Assembly: GCF_023716465.1 (NCBI RefSeq)
Contig: NZ_CP092415.1
Location: 62,001-126,000 of the forward strand
DNA from: Flagellimonas marinaquae
GTDB taxonomy: Bacteria > Bacteroidota > Bacteroidia > Flavobacteriales > Flavobacteriaceae
Direction: 5' to 3'
Length of the DNA: 64,000 nucleotides
Below are positions 8,896-17,875 of the stretch, piece after piece. The notes under the pieces were generated by a model. It saw only the letters and a list, made by a program, of their open reading frames with translations. It was not told the origin of the DNA and did not search any database. Positions within the stretch are counted from its first letter, which is position 1; each line of letters starts with the position of its first letter. The translations under genes and the position numbers were made by a program.

Positions 8896-8912
8896 CAACC
8901 TTATTCTACAAG

Positions 8913-10127
8913 ATGCGTTTACACAGAAACTTGGTATTTGCCGTAATTGATGCCCTACACATGATTTTTAACGAAGGGGAATATGCCGATAAGGTAATCG
9001 AAAAAGTATTGCGTTACGACAAACGTTGGGGTGCCCGCGATCGCGGATTTATTGCCGAGACCACGTATGATATAGTTCGATGGAAACGCCTATACTCGGA
9101 AATTGCCGAGGTACACGAACCGTACAGCAAACCACATTTATTTCGTTTGTTCGGGGTTTGGTGCGTGCTGAGAGGTATCCGGATTCCTGATTGGAAACAA
9201 CTGGAAGGTACTCCGGAACGTCGCATTAAGGGCAGGTTCGATGAATTGTCCAAAATTCGCAAATTCAGGGAATCAATTCCTGATTGGATGGACGAACTAG
9301 GTGAAAAATCGTTGGGTTCCGAACTTTGGACCAAAGAGATAGCCGCTCAGAACCAACAAGCAGAGGTGATTCTAAGAACAAATACCCTTAAAATACCAAA
9401 ACCTCAACTGAAGGCTTTTTTGACTAAAGAAGATATAGCTACCGAGTTTATAGATGGCTATCCAGATGCATTGAAACTTGTGGAACGCAAAAATGTTTTT
9501 GTTACCGAAGCATTTAAAGATGGATTGTTCGAGGTACAGGACGCCTCTTCCCAATTGGTTGCCCCATTTTTGGAGGTAGAGCCCGGTCAGCGTGTAATCG
9601 ATGCTTGTGCGGGTGCCGGAGGAAAAACGCTTCACTTGGCTTCGCAAATGCAGAACAAAGGGCAATTGATCGCCTTGGACATTTATGAAAGTAAATTGAA
9701 AAAGCTGAAGAAGAGAGCCCGTCGCAACGGTGTACACAATGTGGAAACCAGGGCTATAGACTCCACTAAAGTCATAAAAAAATTGCACAACAGTGCCGAC
9801 CGAGTGTTGCTTGATGCACCTTGCTCTGGATTGGGAGTAATCAAACGTAATCCTGATTCAAAATGGAAATTGGAACCCGAATTCGTGGACCGCATTATGG
9901 GGGTTCAGCAAGATATTCTGCAGAACTATAGCAAAATGGTAAAAAAGGGAGGTCAAATGGTCTATGCCACCTGTTCCATTCTGCCCCAAGAAAACTCAGA
10001 TCAGGTCAAGAACTTTTTAGATTCGGAGAACGGGAAAGATTTTGAATTTGTTCGGGAACGAAATGTTTTTGCCTCGGAAACAGGGTTCGATGGTTTTTAT
10101 ATGGCCTTGTTAAAAAAGAAATCCTGA
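8913..10127 (+). CDS. RsmB/NOP-family RNA cytosine-5 methyltransferase
   Basis: With the start at 8913 (MRLHRNLVFAVIDALHMIF) the protein has 404 residues. A longer frame to 8853 would run into the divergent gene. An N-terminal NusB-like helical region is followed by a SAM-binding fold with DACAGAGGKTLHLA, then the two catalytic cysteines in DAPCSGLG and ATCSILP. RsmB-type enzymes methylate cytosine C5 in 16S rRNA, but this subfamily is broad and tRNA or other rRNA sites are possible. Confidence 0.88.
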   Translation: MRLHRNLVFAVIDALHMIFNEGEYADKVIEKVLRYDKRWGARDRGFIAETTYDIVRWKRLYSEIAEVHEPYSKPHLFRLFGVWCVLRGIRIPDWKQLEGTPERRIKGRFDELSKIRKFRESIPDWMDELGEKSLGSELWTKEIAAQNQQAEVILRTNTLKIPKPQLKAFLTKEDIATEFIDGYPDALKLVERKNVFVTEAFKDGLFEVQDASSQLVAPFLEVEPGQRVIDACAGAGGKTLHLASQMQNKGQLIALDIYESKLKKLKKRARRNGVHNVETRAIDSTKVIKKLHNSADRVLLDAPCSGLGVIKRNPDSKWKLEPEFVDRIMGVQQDILQNYSKMVKKGGQMVYATCSILPQENSDQVKNFLDSENGKDFEFVRERNVFASETGFDGFYMALLKKKS

Positions 10128-10173
10128 AAATCCAAATGATTCTCAGGATCCCGATTTATCTTGAAGCAACAAC

Positions 10174-11763
10174 TTATTGCTTGACCGTGGGGTAATCAAC
10201 ACCCAATTGCTCCAAATAGGTATCGTATTTGGTCTCATCATAGTAAAATTCCTTCAATGCAGATCGGAACATATCCTGCTTATCCTTGTTCAAATACGTG
10301 GGTGGCATATCATCCGCAGCAATCATAGGCTGATATTTGGTTTCCTTGGTCTGTTCGTTGTTAAAATAATCCCAAGCCTGCTCCAAAAGTTCCGGCTTCA
10401 ATAAAAAATCCATGACCGTCAGGGCCTCGGCCTTGGCTCCGGCCGTTACACCCTTATGGGCAATCGGTGTCGCCATAGTTATGGCATTTGCCCAGTGATG
10501 CCCCGGCAAACCAGGAATATTTGAAGGAAAACGCATGGTTACCGTGGGTATTTTCCATGAAATATCCCCGATATCGTCAGAACCTCCACTTACCGGTTCC
10601 AATACCGGAAGTCCTATTTTTGACAATTCGGTAGGTAATCCGGTCGTGGTCTTGGATTGTATTTCAGCTTGCACCGCTTTTGCTAGTTTTTGGTCGGCCT
10701 CTGACCATGTTGGGAGACCAACTTGCTTTATATTTTCGTACATCGTCTCCGCAATGATCTTATTAAAGTGTCTTGGCCAGGCAGTTCCCAATACACGTGA
10801 GGTCATTTTAGTACCCGTCATCAAAGCCGCACCTTTCGCAATATCGTTGGCTTCGGCATACATTTCCATAATCCCTTCGTAGGTAACATCCCTAAAATAA
10901 AACCAAATAGCGGCTTTGGAAGGCACTACATTGGGTTGGTCCCCGGAATCGGTAAAAATGGAATGTGAACGTTTTAATGGATGCAGGTGCTCTCTTTTGT
11001 AATTCCACCCTACGTTCATAAGTTCTGCAGCGTCGAGAGCACTTCTTCCTCGCCAAGGCGCCCCGGCCGAATGAGCTGCTTCGCCTTCAAACATATATTC
11101 CACGGAAATGAGCCCTGTTCCCCTCGTTGGTCCCCAAGAAACACTCAGATTACTGCTTACATGGGTAAAAATGCACATATCAATATCATCAAAAAGACCA
11201 TCGCGGACGTACCATGCTTTTGCTGCGACCAATTCTTCTGCAATACCCGGCCAAAGAATCAAGGTACCGCCAATGCCCTCTTTCTCCATTACTTCCTTAA
11301 CGGCCAATGCCGAGGTAATGTTCAAAGGAATGCCCGCATTATGTCCTTCTCCATGCCCAGGAGCGCCTTCCACTATAGGTTTGTGGTACGCGACACCAGG
11401 GTATTGTGAGGCTTTGGGAATACAATCAACATCGCTCCCCAAGGCAATAACCGGACCATCGCCATTGCTCCATGTGGCAAACCAAGCCGTTGGAATATTG
11501 GAAATGGAATGCTCTATGGTAAATCCATTTTCCTCTAAAATACCGGTAAGATATTTGGAACTCTCCTCTTCTTGAAAGCCCAATTCTGCAAAACTGAAAA
11601 TTTTATCCACCATAACCTGTGTCTGCTTTCTATTGGCCTCCACAAGAGTTTCTACTTCTTCTTTTAACTTTTTAATCTGGCTTTTGGAATATTTTTTTTG
11701 TGCTGTTGCAGTAATTATGCCCGCGAAAAGAAGTATCCCGCACAAGAGGTTGGTCGTTTTCAT
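10174..11763 (-). CDS. M20-family amidohydrolase (AbgB-like), exported
   Basis: The 529-residue protein starts with a signal peptide (MKTTNLLCGILLFAGIITATAQ) followed by a basic helix. The peptidase M20 fold carries metal-binding elements around ALGSDVDCIPKASQ, GHGEGHNAGI and the carboxylate-rich LWPGIAEELVAAKA, and a late GGSDDIGDISW. This is closest in style to p-aminobenzoyl-glutamate/indole-acetyl-amino-acid hydrolases of the AbgB type. Substrate unknown; the signal peptide indicates periplasmic action. Convergent with the methyltransferase gene. Confidence 0.84.
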   Translation of the reverse strand: MKTTNLLCGILLFAGIITATAQKKYSKSQIKKLKEEVETLVEANRKQTQVMVDKIFSFAELGFQEEESSKYLTGILEENGFTIEHSISNIPTAWFATWSNGDGPVIALGSDVDCIPKASQYPGVAYHKPIVEGAPGHGEGHNAGIPLNITSALAVKEVMEKEGIGGTLILWPGIAEELVAAKAWYVRDGLFDDIDMCIFTHVSSNLSVSWGPTRGTGLISVEYMFEGEAAHSAGAPWRGRSALDAAELMNVGWNYKREHLHPLKRSHSIFTDSGDQPNVVPSKAAIWFYFRDVTYEGIMEMYAEANDIAKGAALMTGTKMTSRVLGTAWPRHFNKIIAETMYENIKQVGLPTWSEADQKLAKAVQAEIQSKTTTGLPTELSKIGLPVLEPVSGGSDDIGDISWKIPTVTMRFPSNIPGLPGHHWANAITMATPIAHKGVTAGAKAEALTVMDFLLKPELLEQAWDYFNNEQTKETKYQPMIAADDMPPTYLNKDKQDMFRSALKEFYYDETKYDTYLEQLGVDYPTVKQ

Positions 11764-11997
11764 AAGGTTGGTTTTGAGTTAGCTATATTCTTCTAAGATA
11801 GGAAAAACATCTTCAATTCATTTATGCTTAAGTTTTTAAAAAGACACTTTTAGCAATTTGACAAAATCCTGACAGTTTATTTTCAAACATATATACTATC
11901 AACAATACATCGTTAACAAAACACTTATACCGTAGGATGAATTCTGGCACAAAATCGTATTTTTGCACTTTCTTAAACCGTTCAACGCATAGACTGT
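11764..11997. other. Intergenic region between amidohydrolase and purL
   Basis: This AT-rich 234-bp divergent spacer holds a TATTTTTG box at 11958-11965 that suits purL. No riboswitch structure or repeat was recognised. Confidence 0.4.
11958..11965 (+). promoter_or_regulatory. Candidate -7 box of purL
   Basis: TATTTTTG, followed by CAC, matches TAnnTTTG and lies 32 nt before the purL ATG. The -33 box is not evident. Confidence 0.45.
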
Positions 11998-14900
11998 ATG
12001 ATCCATTTTTTTGGGGACAAGGCGACCAAGGTTTTTGCCGTCCAAACCGCTCAGGAAATCGCTCAGGAAGATATTGACAAATTAACTTGGTTGTTTGGCG
12101 ACCAACCTAAGATTGAAGCGGCGTCTCTCGACGCCTTTTTTGTTGGGCCACGTGCCGCCATGGTTACACCTTGGAGTACCAATGCGACCGAAATCACCCA
12201 AAACATGGGCATCCCAGGAATCATCAGAATAGAGGAATTCCATGCCATTGCCGAGGATTCTACCGATTTTGACCCTATGCTTTCCCAAAAATACACCGCT
12301 TTGGGACAAGATATTTTCACTATCGATATTGTTCCAGAACCCATTATGGAAATCGATGATATTGCAACGTACAACGAAAAAGAAGGATTGGCCCTAAGTG
12401 ATGAAGAGGTGGCCTATTTGGAAGGTCTGGCCAAGAAATTGGGTCGCAAGTTGACGGATTCCGAAGTCTTTGGGTTCAGCCAAGTGAATTCCGAGCATTG
12501 CCGCCACAAAATTTTTAACGGCACCTTTGTGATTGACGGAGAAGAAAAGCCTTCTTCCCTATTTAAACTGATCAAAAAGACTTCGGAAGCACATCCAAAC
12601 GATATTGTTTCCGCATACAAAGACAATGTTGCTTTCATAAAAGGGCCAAAAGCAATTCAGTTTGCACCAAAAAGTGCCGACAAACCCGATTTTTACGAAG
12701 AAAAAGAATTCGATTCCGTATTATCGCTTAAAGCGGAGACCCACAATTTCCCGACCACCGTGGAGCCTTTTAATGGTGCCGCTACAGGGTCCGGCGGTGA
12801 GATTCGTGATCGTTTAGCTGGTGGAAAAGGATCGTTGCCCTTGGCTGGAACCGCTGTTTATATGACCTCCTACTCCCGTTTGGAAGAAAATCGTCCTTGG
12901 GAAAAAGGTATGCAAGAAAGGGACTGGCTGTACCAAACTCCAATGGATATCCTGATCAAGGCATCCAACGGTGCATCCGACTTTGGAAATAAATTCGGTC
13001 AACCTTTGATCGCCGGTTCTGTTTTAACATTCGAACACCAAGAAGAGGCCCGTAAATTGGGCTTCGACAAAGTGATAATGATGGCAGGGGGTATTGGTTA
13101 CGGAAAAACAGACCAAGCCTTAAAAGACACACCCAAGAAGGGAGACAGAATAGTTGTTCTAGGTGGTGATAATTACAGAATCGGGATGGGTGGAGCTGCC
13201 GTATCCAGTTCGGACACGGGCGAGTTCAGTTCGGCTATTGAATTAAACGCCGTACAACGTTCCAACCCTGAAATGCAAAAAAGAGCTTCGAATGCCGTTC
13301 GCGGATTGTTCGAAAGTCACGATAACCCCATCGTTTCCATTCACGACCACGGAGCTGGTGGACACCTCAACTGTTTATCAGAATTGGTGGAAGAAACAGG
13401 AGGAACAATTGATACCGACAAATTGCCCGTTGGCGACCCTACACTTTCCAAAAAAGAATTGATCGGAAACGAATCCCAAGAGCGTATGGGCTTGGTGATC
13501 GGGGAAAAAGATTTGGACCTATTGAACCGGGTTTCTGCACGTGAACGCTCCCCTATGTACAACGTTGGTGAGGTAACGGGCGACCACACCTTTAAATTTA
13601 CATCCGGACAAACAGGAGAGACACCAATGAATTTGGAGTTGTCCGATATGTTCGGGAGCTCTCCAAAAACCATAATGGCCGATAAATCGGCACAACAAAA
13701 ATATTCTGCACTATCCTATTCGCTGGAGCATTTCCACGATTATTTGGAACAAGTACTCCAATTGGAGGCGGTAGCCAGCAAGGACTGGTTAACAAACAAG
13801 GTTGATCGTTGTGTGGGAGGTCGTGTTGCAAAGCAACAATGCGCCGGACCATTGCAATTGCCACTGAACAACTGTGGGGTTATGGCCCTAGACTTTAAAG
13901 GAAAGGAAGGGATAGCAACCAGTATAGGCCACTCCCCCATATCGGCATTGATAGACCCCGTTGCAGGAAGCAGAAACAGTGTAGCGGAATCGTTGACCAA
14001 TATTGTCTGGGCACCGTTAAAGAATGGATTGAAATCCGTATCGCTCTCCGCAAACTGGATGTGGCCCTGTAGAAATGAAGGTGAAGATGCCCGTTTATAC
14101 AGTGCAGTGGAATCTTTGTCGGAATTCGCGATCGATCTAGGAATAAATGTGCCCACCGGAAAGGATTCACTTTCCATGAAACAAAAATATAAGGATGGTG
14201 AAGTACTTTCCCCTGGAACGGTAATCATCTCTGCTGCTGCCAATTGCAACAACATTGACCAAGTTGTGGAGCCTGTTTTGCAGAAAAACGGTGGCGATAT
14301 TTACTACATCAATTTATCCAAGGACAGCCATAAATTAGGTGGTTCTTCCTTTGCGCAGATTTTAAACGGCATTGGTGACCAAGCTCCATCTGTTATGGAT
14401 GCTGAATATTTTAAGACCACTTTCAACACTTTGCAAAAGCTCATCAAAAAGGGCCGGATTTTAGCCGGTCACGATGTGGCTTCAGGAGGGTTGATAACTA
14501 CCTTGTTGGAACTTTGCTTTGCCGACAATAACCTAGGGGCCAAATTAGATCTTTCCGGTATTGGGGAGGAAGACACCATCAAACTGTTGTTCTCAGAAAA
14601 TATCGGGGTGGTATTCCAAGCCAAAGATGAAACAGTGGAGAAAGTTTTATCCGATTCCGGTGTAAATTTCACTAAAATTGGTACCCCTGTTCCAGAAAGT
14701 ACCTTGGAAATCAAAAACAATGGAATAGAAATAGGATTGAACATTGCTTCCTTACGTGACACTTGGTTCAAGACATCCTATTTGTTGGACAATAAGCAAA
14801 CTGCGAACGGTTTGGCCAAAGACCGATATGACAATTATAAAGAGCAACCTTTACAATATAGTTTTCCTACGGAATTTAGCGGTGCTTTACCAGAAGTTCC

Positions 14901-15663
14901 GACCACAAATAGACCAAAAGCAGCTATTCTTCGGGAGAAAGGAAGCAATTCCGAACGTGAAATGGCAAATGCGATGTACTTGGCCGGGTTCGATGTAAAG
15001 GATGTGCACATGACAGACTTGATCTCGGGCAGGGAAACACTGAAGGACATTCAATTTATTGGTGCCGTTGGCGGATTCTCCAACTCCGATGTGTTGGGAA
15101 GTGCCAAAGGTTGGGCAGGTGCTTTCAAATACAACGAAAAAGCCAATAAAGCCTTAAAAGATTTCTTTGCCAGGCCAGATACCCTCTCTGTTGGTATTTG
15201 TAATGGTTGTCAGTTGTTCATGGAGCTAGATCTTATTAACCCAGAACACGAAACGCACGGTAGAATGACCTACAATGACTCCCATAAGCACGAGAGCAAT
15301 TTTACTTCGGTGAAAATCGAAAAAAACAACTCGGTTATGCTGTCCAATATGGCCGGCACAACTCTTGGTGTATGGATCAGCCATGGAGAAGGTAAATTTA
15401 GCCTTCCACATACCGAAGATCAATACAATATTGTGGCCAAATACGGATATGAGACTTATCCTGCCAATCCAAACGGAAGTGATTACAATACGGCAATGCT
15501 TTGTGACAAAACAGGTAGGCACTTGGTGACCATGCCCCATATTGAACGTTCAACGTTCCCATGGAACTGGGCCCACTATCCAAAAGATAGAAACGACAAG
15601 GTGTCCCCCTGGCTTCAGGCTTTTGTGAACGCAAAAGAATGGTTGGACAACTTGAGGAAGTAA
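11998..15663 (+). CDS. purL: Phosphoribosylformylglycinamidine synthase, large fused form
   Basis: The 1221-residue enzyme converts FGAR, glutamine and ATP to FGAM in the fourth step of purine synthesis. It is the single-chain form: an N-terminal PurS-like domain, a linker, two AIRS-type ATP-binding halves (e.g. SLKAETHNFPTTVEPFNGAATG near 243-264 and HDHGAGGHLNCLSE), and a C-terminal class I glutamine amidotransferase. The amidotransferase domain starts near residue 970 (PKAAILREKGSNSEREMA) and has the nucleophile in GICNGCQLF and a His in SHGEGKF. Length fits the family. Transcribed alone. Confidence 0.96.
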   Translation: MIHFFGDKATKVFAVQTAQEIAQEDIDKLTWLFGDQPKIEAASLDAFFVGPRAAMVTPWSTNATEITQNMGIPGIIRIEEFHAIAEDSTDFDPMLSQKYTALGQDIFTIDIVPEPIMEIDDIATYNEKEGLALSDEEVAYLEGLAKKLGRKLTDSEVFGFSQVNSEHCRHKIFNGTFVIDGEEKPSSLFKLIKKTSEAHPNDIVSAYKDNVAFIKGPKAIQFAPKSADKPDFYEEKEFDSVLSLKAETHNFPTTVEPFNGAATGSGGEIRDRLAGGKGSLPLAGTAVYMTSYSRLEENRPWEKGMQERDWLYQTPMDILIKASNGASDFGNKFGQPLIAGSVLTFEHQEEARKLGFDKVIMMAGGIGYGKTDQALKDTPKKGDRIVVLGGDNYRIGMGGAAVSSSDTGEFSSAIELNAVQRSNPEMQKRASNAVRGLFESHDNPIVSIHDHGAGGHLNCLSELVEETGGTIDTDKLPVGDPTLSKKELIGNESQERMGLVIGEKDLDLLNRVSARERSPMYNVGEVTGDHTFKFTSGQTGETPMNLELSDMFGSSPKTIMADKSAQQKYSALSYSLEHFHDYLEQVLQLEAVASKDWLTNKVDRCVGGRVAKQQCAGPLQLPLNNCGVMALDFKGKEGIATSIGHSPISALIDPVAGSRNSVAESLTNIVWAPLKNGLKSVSLSANWMWPCRNEGEDARLYSAVESLSEFAIDLGINVPTGKDSLSMKQKYKDGEVLSPGTVIISAAANCNNIDQVVEPVLQKNGGDIYYINLSKDSHKLGGSSFAQILNGIGDQAPSVMDAEYFKTTFNTLQKLIKKGRILAGHDVASGGLITTLLELCFADNNLGAKLDLSGIGEEDTIKLLFSENIGVVFQAKDETVEKVLSDSGVNFTKIGTPVPESTLEIKNNGIEIGLNIASLRDTWFKTSYLLDNKQTANGLAKDRYDNYKEQPLQYSFPTEFSGALPEVPTTNRPKAAILREKGSNSEREMANAMYLAGFDVKDVHMTDLISGRETLKDIQFIGAVGGFSNSDVLGSAKGWAGAFKYNEKANKALKDFFARPDTLSVGICNGCQLFMELDLINPEHETHGRMTYNDSHKHESNFTSVKIEKNNSVMLSNMAGTTLGVWISHGEGKFSLPHTEDQYNIVAKYGYETYPANPNGSDYNTAMLCDKTGRHLVTMPHIERSTFPWNWAHYPKDRNDKVSPWLQAFVNAKEWLDNLRK

Positions 15664-15790
15664 TATTTTTAATTGCTGATATAGGTTGATAATTGGGGAT
15701 TTTTCAAAAAACACATTAGGTAATTGTTAAATCTGTTTCATTGTTAAGGTCTGATTTGCTAATTTGCAATCGCTTTACATAAAACTTACT

Positions 15791-17560
15791 ATGCAAACTG
15801 TTACCCGATTATTTGATTTCCCATACTATCAACTTGAAAAATACCCCTTAGAAAAATCATTGGTCACCAAAAGTGACGGTAAATGGATAGCTACGTCCAC
15901 CAAGGAATACATCGACAAGGCCAATGCGGTGAGCAGGGCTTTGTTACGGATGGGCGTAAAGCCGAATGATAAAATTGCCATTATATCCACGACCAACCGA
16001 ACAGAGTGGAACATAATGGATATTGGCGTACTTCAAATCGGGGCGCAAACCGTTCCGATCTACCCCACCATTTCCGAAGACGACTACGAATACATCCTTA
16101 ACCATTCAGAAGCCAAGTATTGCTTTGTTTCTTGTGAAGATGTGTTGGAAAAAGTGCTTGCCATAAGTTCAAAAATCAAAAAGATCGAAGAAGTCTATTC
16201 GTTTGACGAGCTTAAAAATTGCAAAAACTGGAAGGAAGTCCTGGAAAAGGGCGCCGATCCTTCCAATCAAGAAAACGTAGAAGAATTAAAAGCCACGGTA
16301 AAACCCAAAGACCTGGCGTCCCTTATATATACTTCGGGAACAACAGGAAGACCAAAGGGCGTAATGCTTTCTCACGATAATATTGTGTCCAACGTTATTT
16401 CCAGTGAGGCCAGAGTGCCTTTTGAGACTGGCGGTGTTGCTCTCAGTTTTTTACCGGTTTGTCACATTTTTGAAAGGATGATTCTTTATCTGTACCAATA
16501 TTGTGGTATAGAAATTCATTTTGCAGAAGGACTGGATATGATCAGTGACAACATAAAAGAGGTAAAACCCGATGTAATGACAGTGGTGCCACGTCTGCTT
16601 GAGAAGGTTTACGATGCGATAATAGCAAAAGGAGCCAATCTAACAGGCATAAAAAAGAAACTGTTTTTTTGGGCTGTGGAAATTGGACTCAAGTTTGAGC
16701 CCTATGGTGCCAACGGTTGGTGGTACGAGAAAAGACTTGGGCTCGCCCGTAAATTGATTTTTAGTAAGTGGAAAGAAGGTCTTGGTGGAAATTTATCCGT
16801 AATGGTATCGGGCAGTGCCGCTTTACAACCTAGATTGGCACGCGTTTTTGGAGCAGCTCAAATGCCCGTAATGGAAGGTTACGGACTTACGGAAACTTCT
16901 CCTGTGATTGCCGTGAACGATCAACGTAACAAAGGTTGGAAGATTGGCACCGTAGGAAAAATTATAAGTGGTGTGGAAGTGAAAATAGCCGAAGATGGTG
17001 AAATCCTTTGCAAAGGTCCCAATGTAATGTTGGGCTACTACAAAGATCCTGAAAAAACCGCACAGGTTATGACCGACGATTATTTCCATACTGGCGATAT
17101 CGGTGAAGTGGATGCCGATGGCTTTTTGCGCATTACCGATCGTAAGAAAGAAATGTTCAAAACGTCGGGCGGCAAATATGTGGCTCCACAAATCCTGGAA
17201 AATCGATTTAAGCAATCCCGCTTTATTGAACAGATAATGGTTGTTGGAGAAGGCGAAAAAATGCCGGCGGCCATAATTCAACCTAATTTTGAGTTTATGC
17301 ACGAATGGGCCAAAAGGCACGATATAGTGCTAAACTCAAATGAAGAATTGGTGAAAAACGAAAAGGTCATAGCAAGAATGCAGGAAGAAGTGGATTTGGC
17401 CAATGAGGAGTTTGCCAAATGGGAAAAAGTAAAACAGTTTAGGCTTACTTCTGATGTTTGGAGCATCGATGAAGGACACTTGACCCCTACCCTAAAATTG
17501 AAGCGCAAAATTGTTAAAGAAAAATATCTAGCACTTTATAATGATATTTATGGGCATTAA
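15791..17560 (+). CDS. Long-chain fatty-acid--CoA ligase (FadD-like)
   Basis: The start at 15791 (MQTVTRLFDFPYYQ) gives 589 residues; an in-frame upstream start at 15764 adds nine atypical residues. The AMP-binding P-loop YTSGTTGRPKGVMLSHDN, the YGLTETSPV motif and the HTGDIGEVDADGFLRITDRKKEMFKTSGGKY region are all intact. These identify an adenylate-forming acyl-CoA synthetase that activates fatty acids for beta-oxidation. In related genomes this gene usually lies directly before a MarR gene and the FadN-A-E genes. Here a minus-strand lipoprotein gene lies between them. Confidence 0.9.
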   Translation: MQTVTRLFDFPYYQLEKYPLEKSLVTKSDGKWIATSTKEYIDKANAVSRALLRMGVKPNDKIAIISTTNRTEWNIMDIGVLQIGAQTVPIYPTISEDDYEYILNHSEAKYCFVSCEDVLEKVLAISSKIKKIEEVYSFDELKNCKNWKEVLEKGADPSNQENVEELKATVKPKDLASLIYTSGTTGRPKGVMLSHDNIVSNVISSEARVPFETGGVALSFLPVCHIFERMILYLYQYCGIEIHFAEGLDMISDNIKEVKPDVMTVVPRLLEKVYDAIIAKGANLTGIKKKLFFWAVEIGLKFEPYGANGWWYEKRLGLARKLIFSKWKEGLGGNLSVMVSGSAALQPRLARVFGAAQMPVMEGYGLTETSPVIAVNDQRNKGWKIGTVGKIISGVEVKIAEDGEILCKGPNVMLGYYKDPEKTAQVMTDDYFHTGDIGEVDADGFLRITDRKKEMFKTSGGKYVAPQILENRFKQSRFIEQIMVVGEGEKMPAAIIQPNFEFMHEWAKRHDIVLNSNEELVKNEKVIARMQEEVDLANEEFAKWEKVKQFRLTSDVWSIDEGHLTPTLKLKRKIVKEKYLALYNDIYGH

Positions 17561-17615
17561 ATCAGTGTTCAATTTACAATGAGCAAATAGTAATTGGGCT
17601 ATAATGAATGATTAA

Positions 17616-17803
17616 CTGTCATTTCGAGCTGGTATCCTGAACGGAGTCGAAGGAGCAGTCGAGAAATCCCTTTGCAAATGATTTACCGTCATTTCGAACG
17701 AATGTGAGAAATCTCATTTACAGTTAATATATACGATTAACAATGTTCAAAAAATGACTGTCATTATGAACGTCCCAATAAATATCGGGGTGAAAAATCT
17801 TTC
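17616..17803. repeat. Three degenerate GTCATTTCGA...GAGAAATC intergenic repeats
   Basis: Copy 1 (about 17616-17670) has CTGTCATTTCGAGC and then GTCGAGAAATCCC. Copy 2 (about 17684-17715) has CCGTCATTTCGAACG and then GTGAGAAATCTC. Copy 3 (about 17755-17803) has CTGTCATTATGAACG and then GTGAAAAATCTTTC. They share a head (GTCATTTCGA) and a tail (GAGAAATC) with variable middles. I recognise this head and tail as a pattern common between genes in flavobacteria; its origin is not known to me. Confidence 0.7.
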
Positions 17804-17825
17804 AAAAGATAGTTCCTAGCAATAC

Positions 17826-17853
17826 AAAAACCAACGGAAATCCGTTGGTTTTT
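17826..17853. terminator. Strong bidirectional terminator
   Basis: AAAAACCAACGGA and TCCGTTGGTTTTT form a perfect 13-bp stem with a 2-nt AA centre; U-tracts result on both strands. It lies between the convergent acyl-CoA ligase and BspA-repeat genes. Confidence 0.9.
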
Positions 17854-17875
17854 CCTTTAAAGTATAATGTTGTGA

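Larger units (their letters stand above)
17561..17875. other. 315-bp intergenic region with degenerate repeats
   Basis: No gene is visible. The region consists of the three repeat copies described separately, plus a strong bidirectional terminator at its right end. Confidence 0.6.

Noticed and set aside
11813..11842. TCAATTCAT upstream of the amidohydrolase gene as another LytTR half-site
   Set aside because: The position 21 bp downstream holds only T and A runs and no ACA(A/G)TT half-site.
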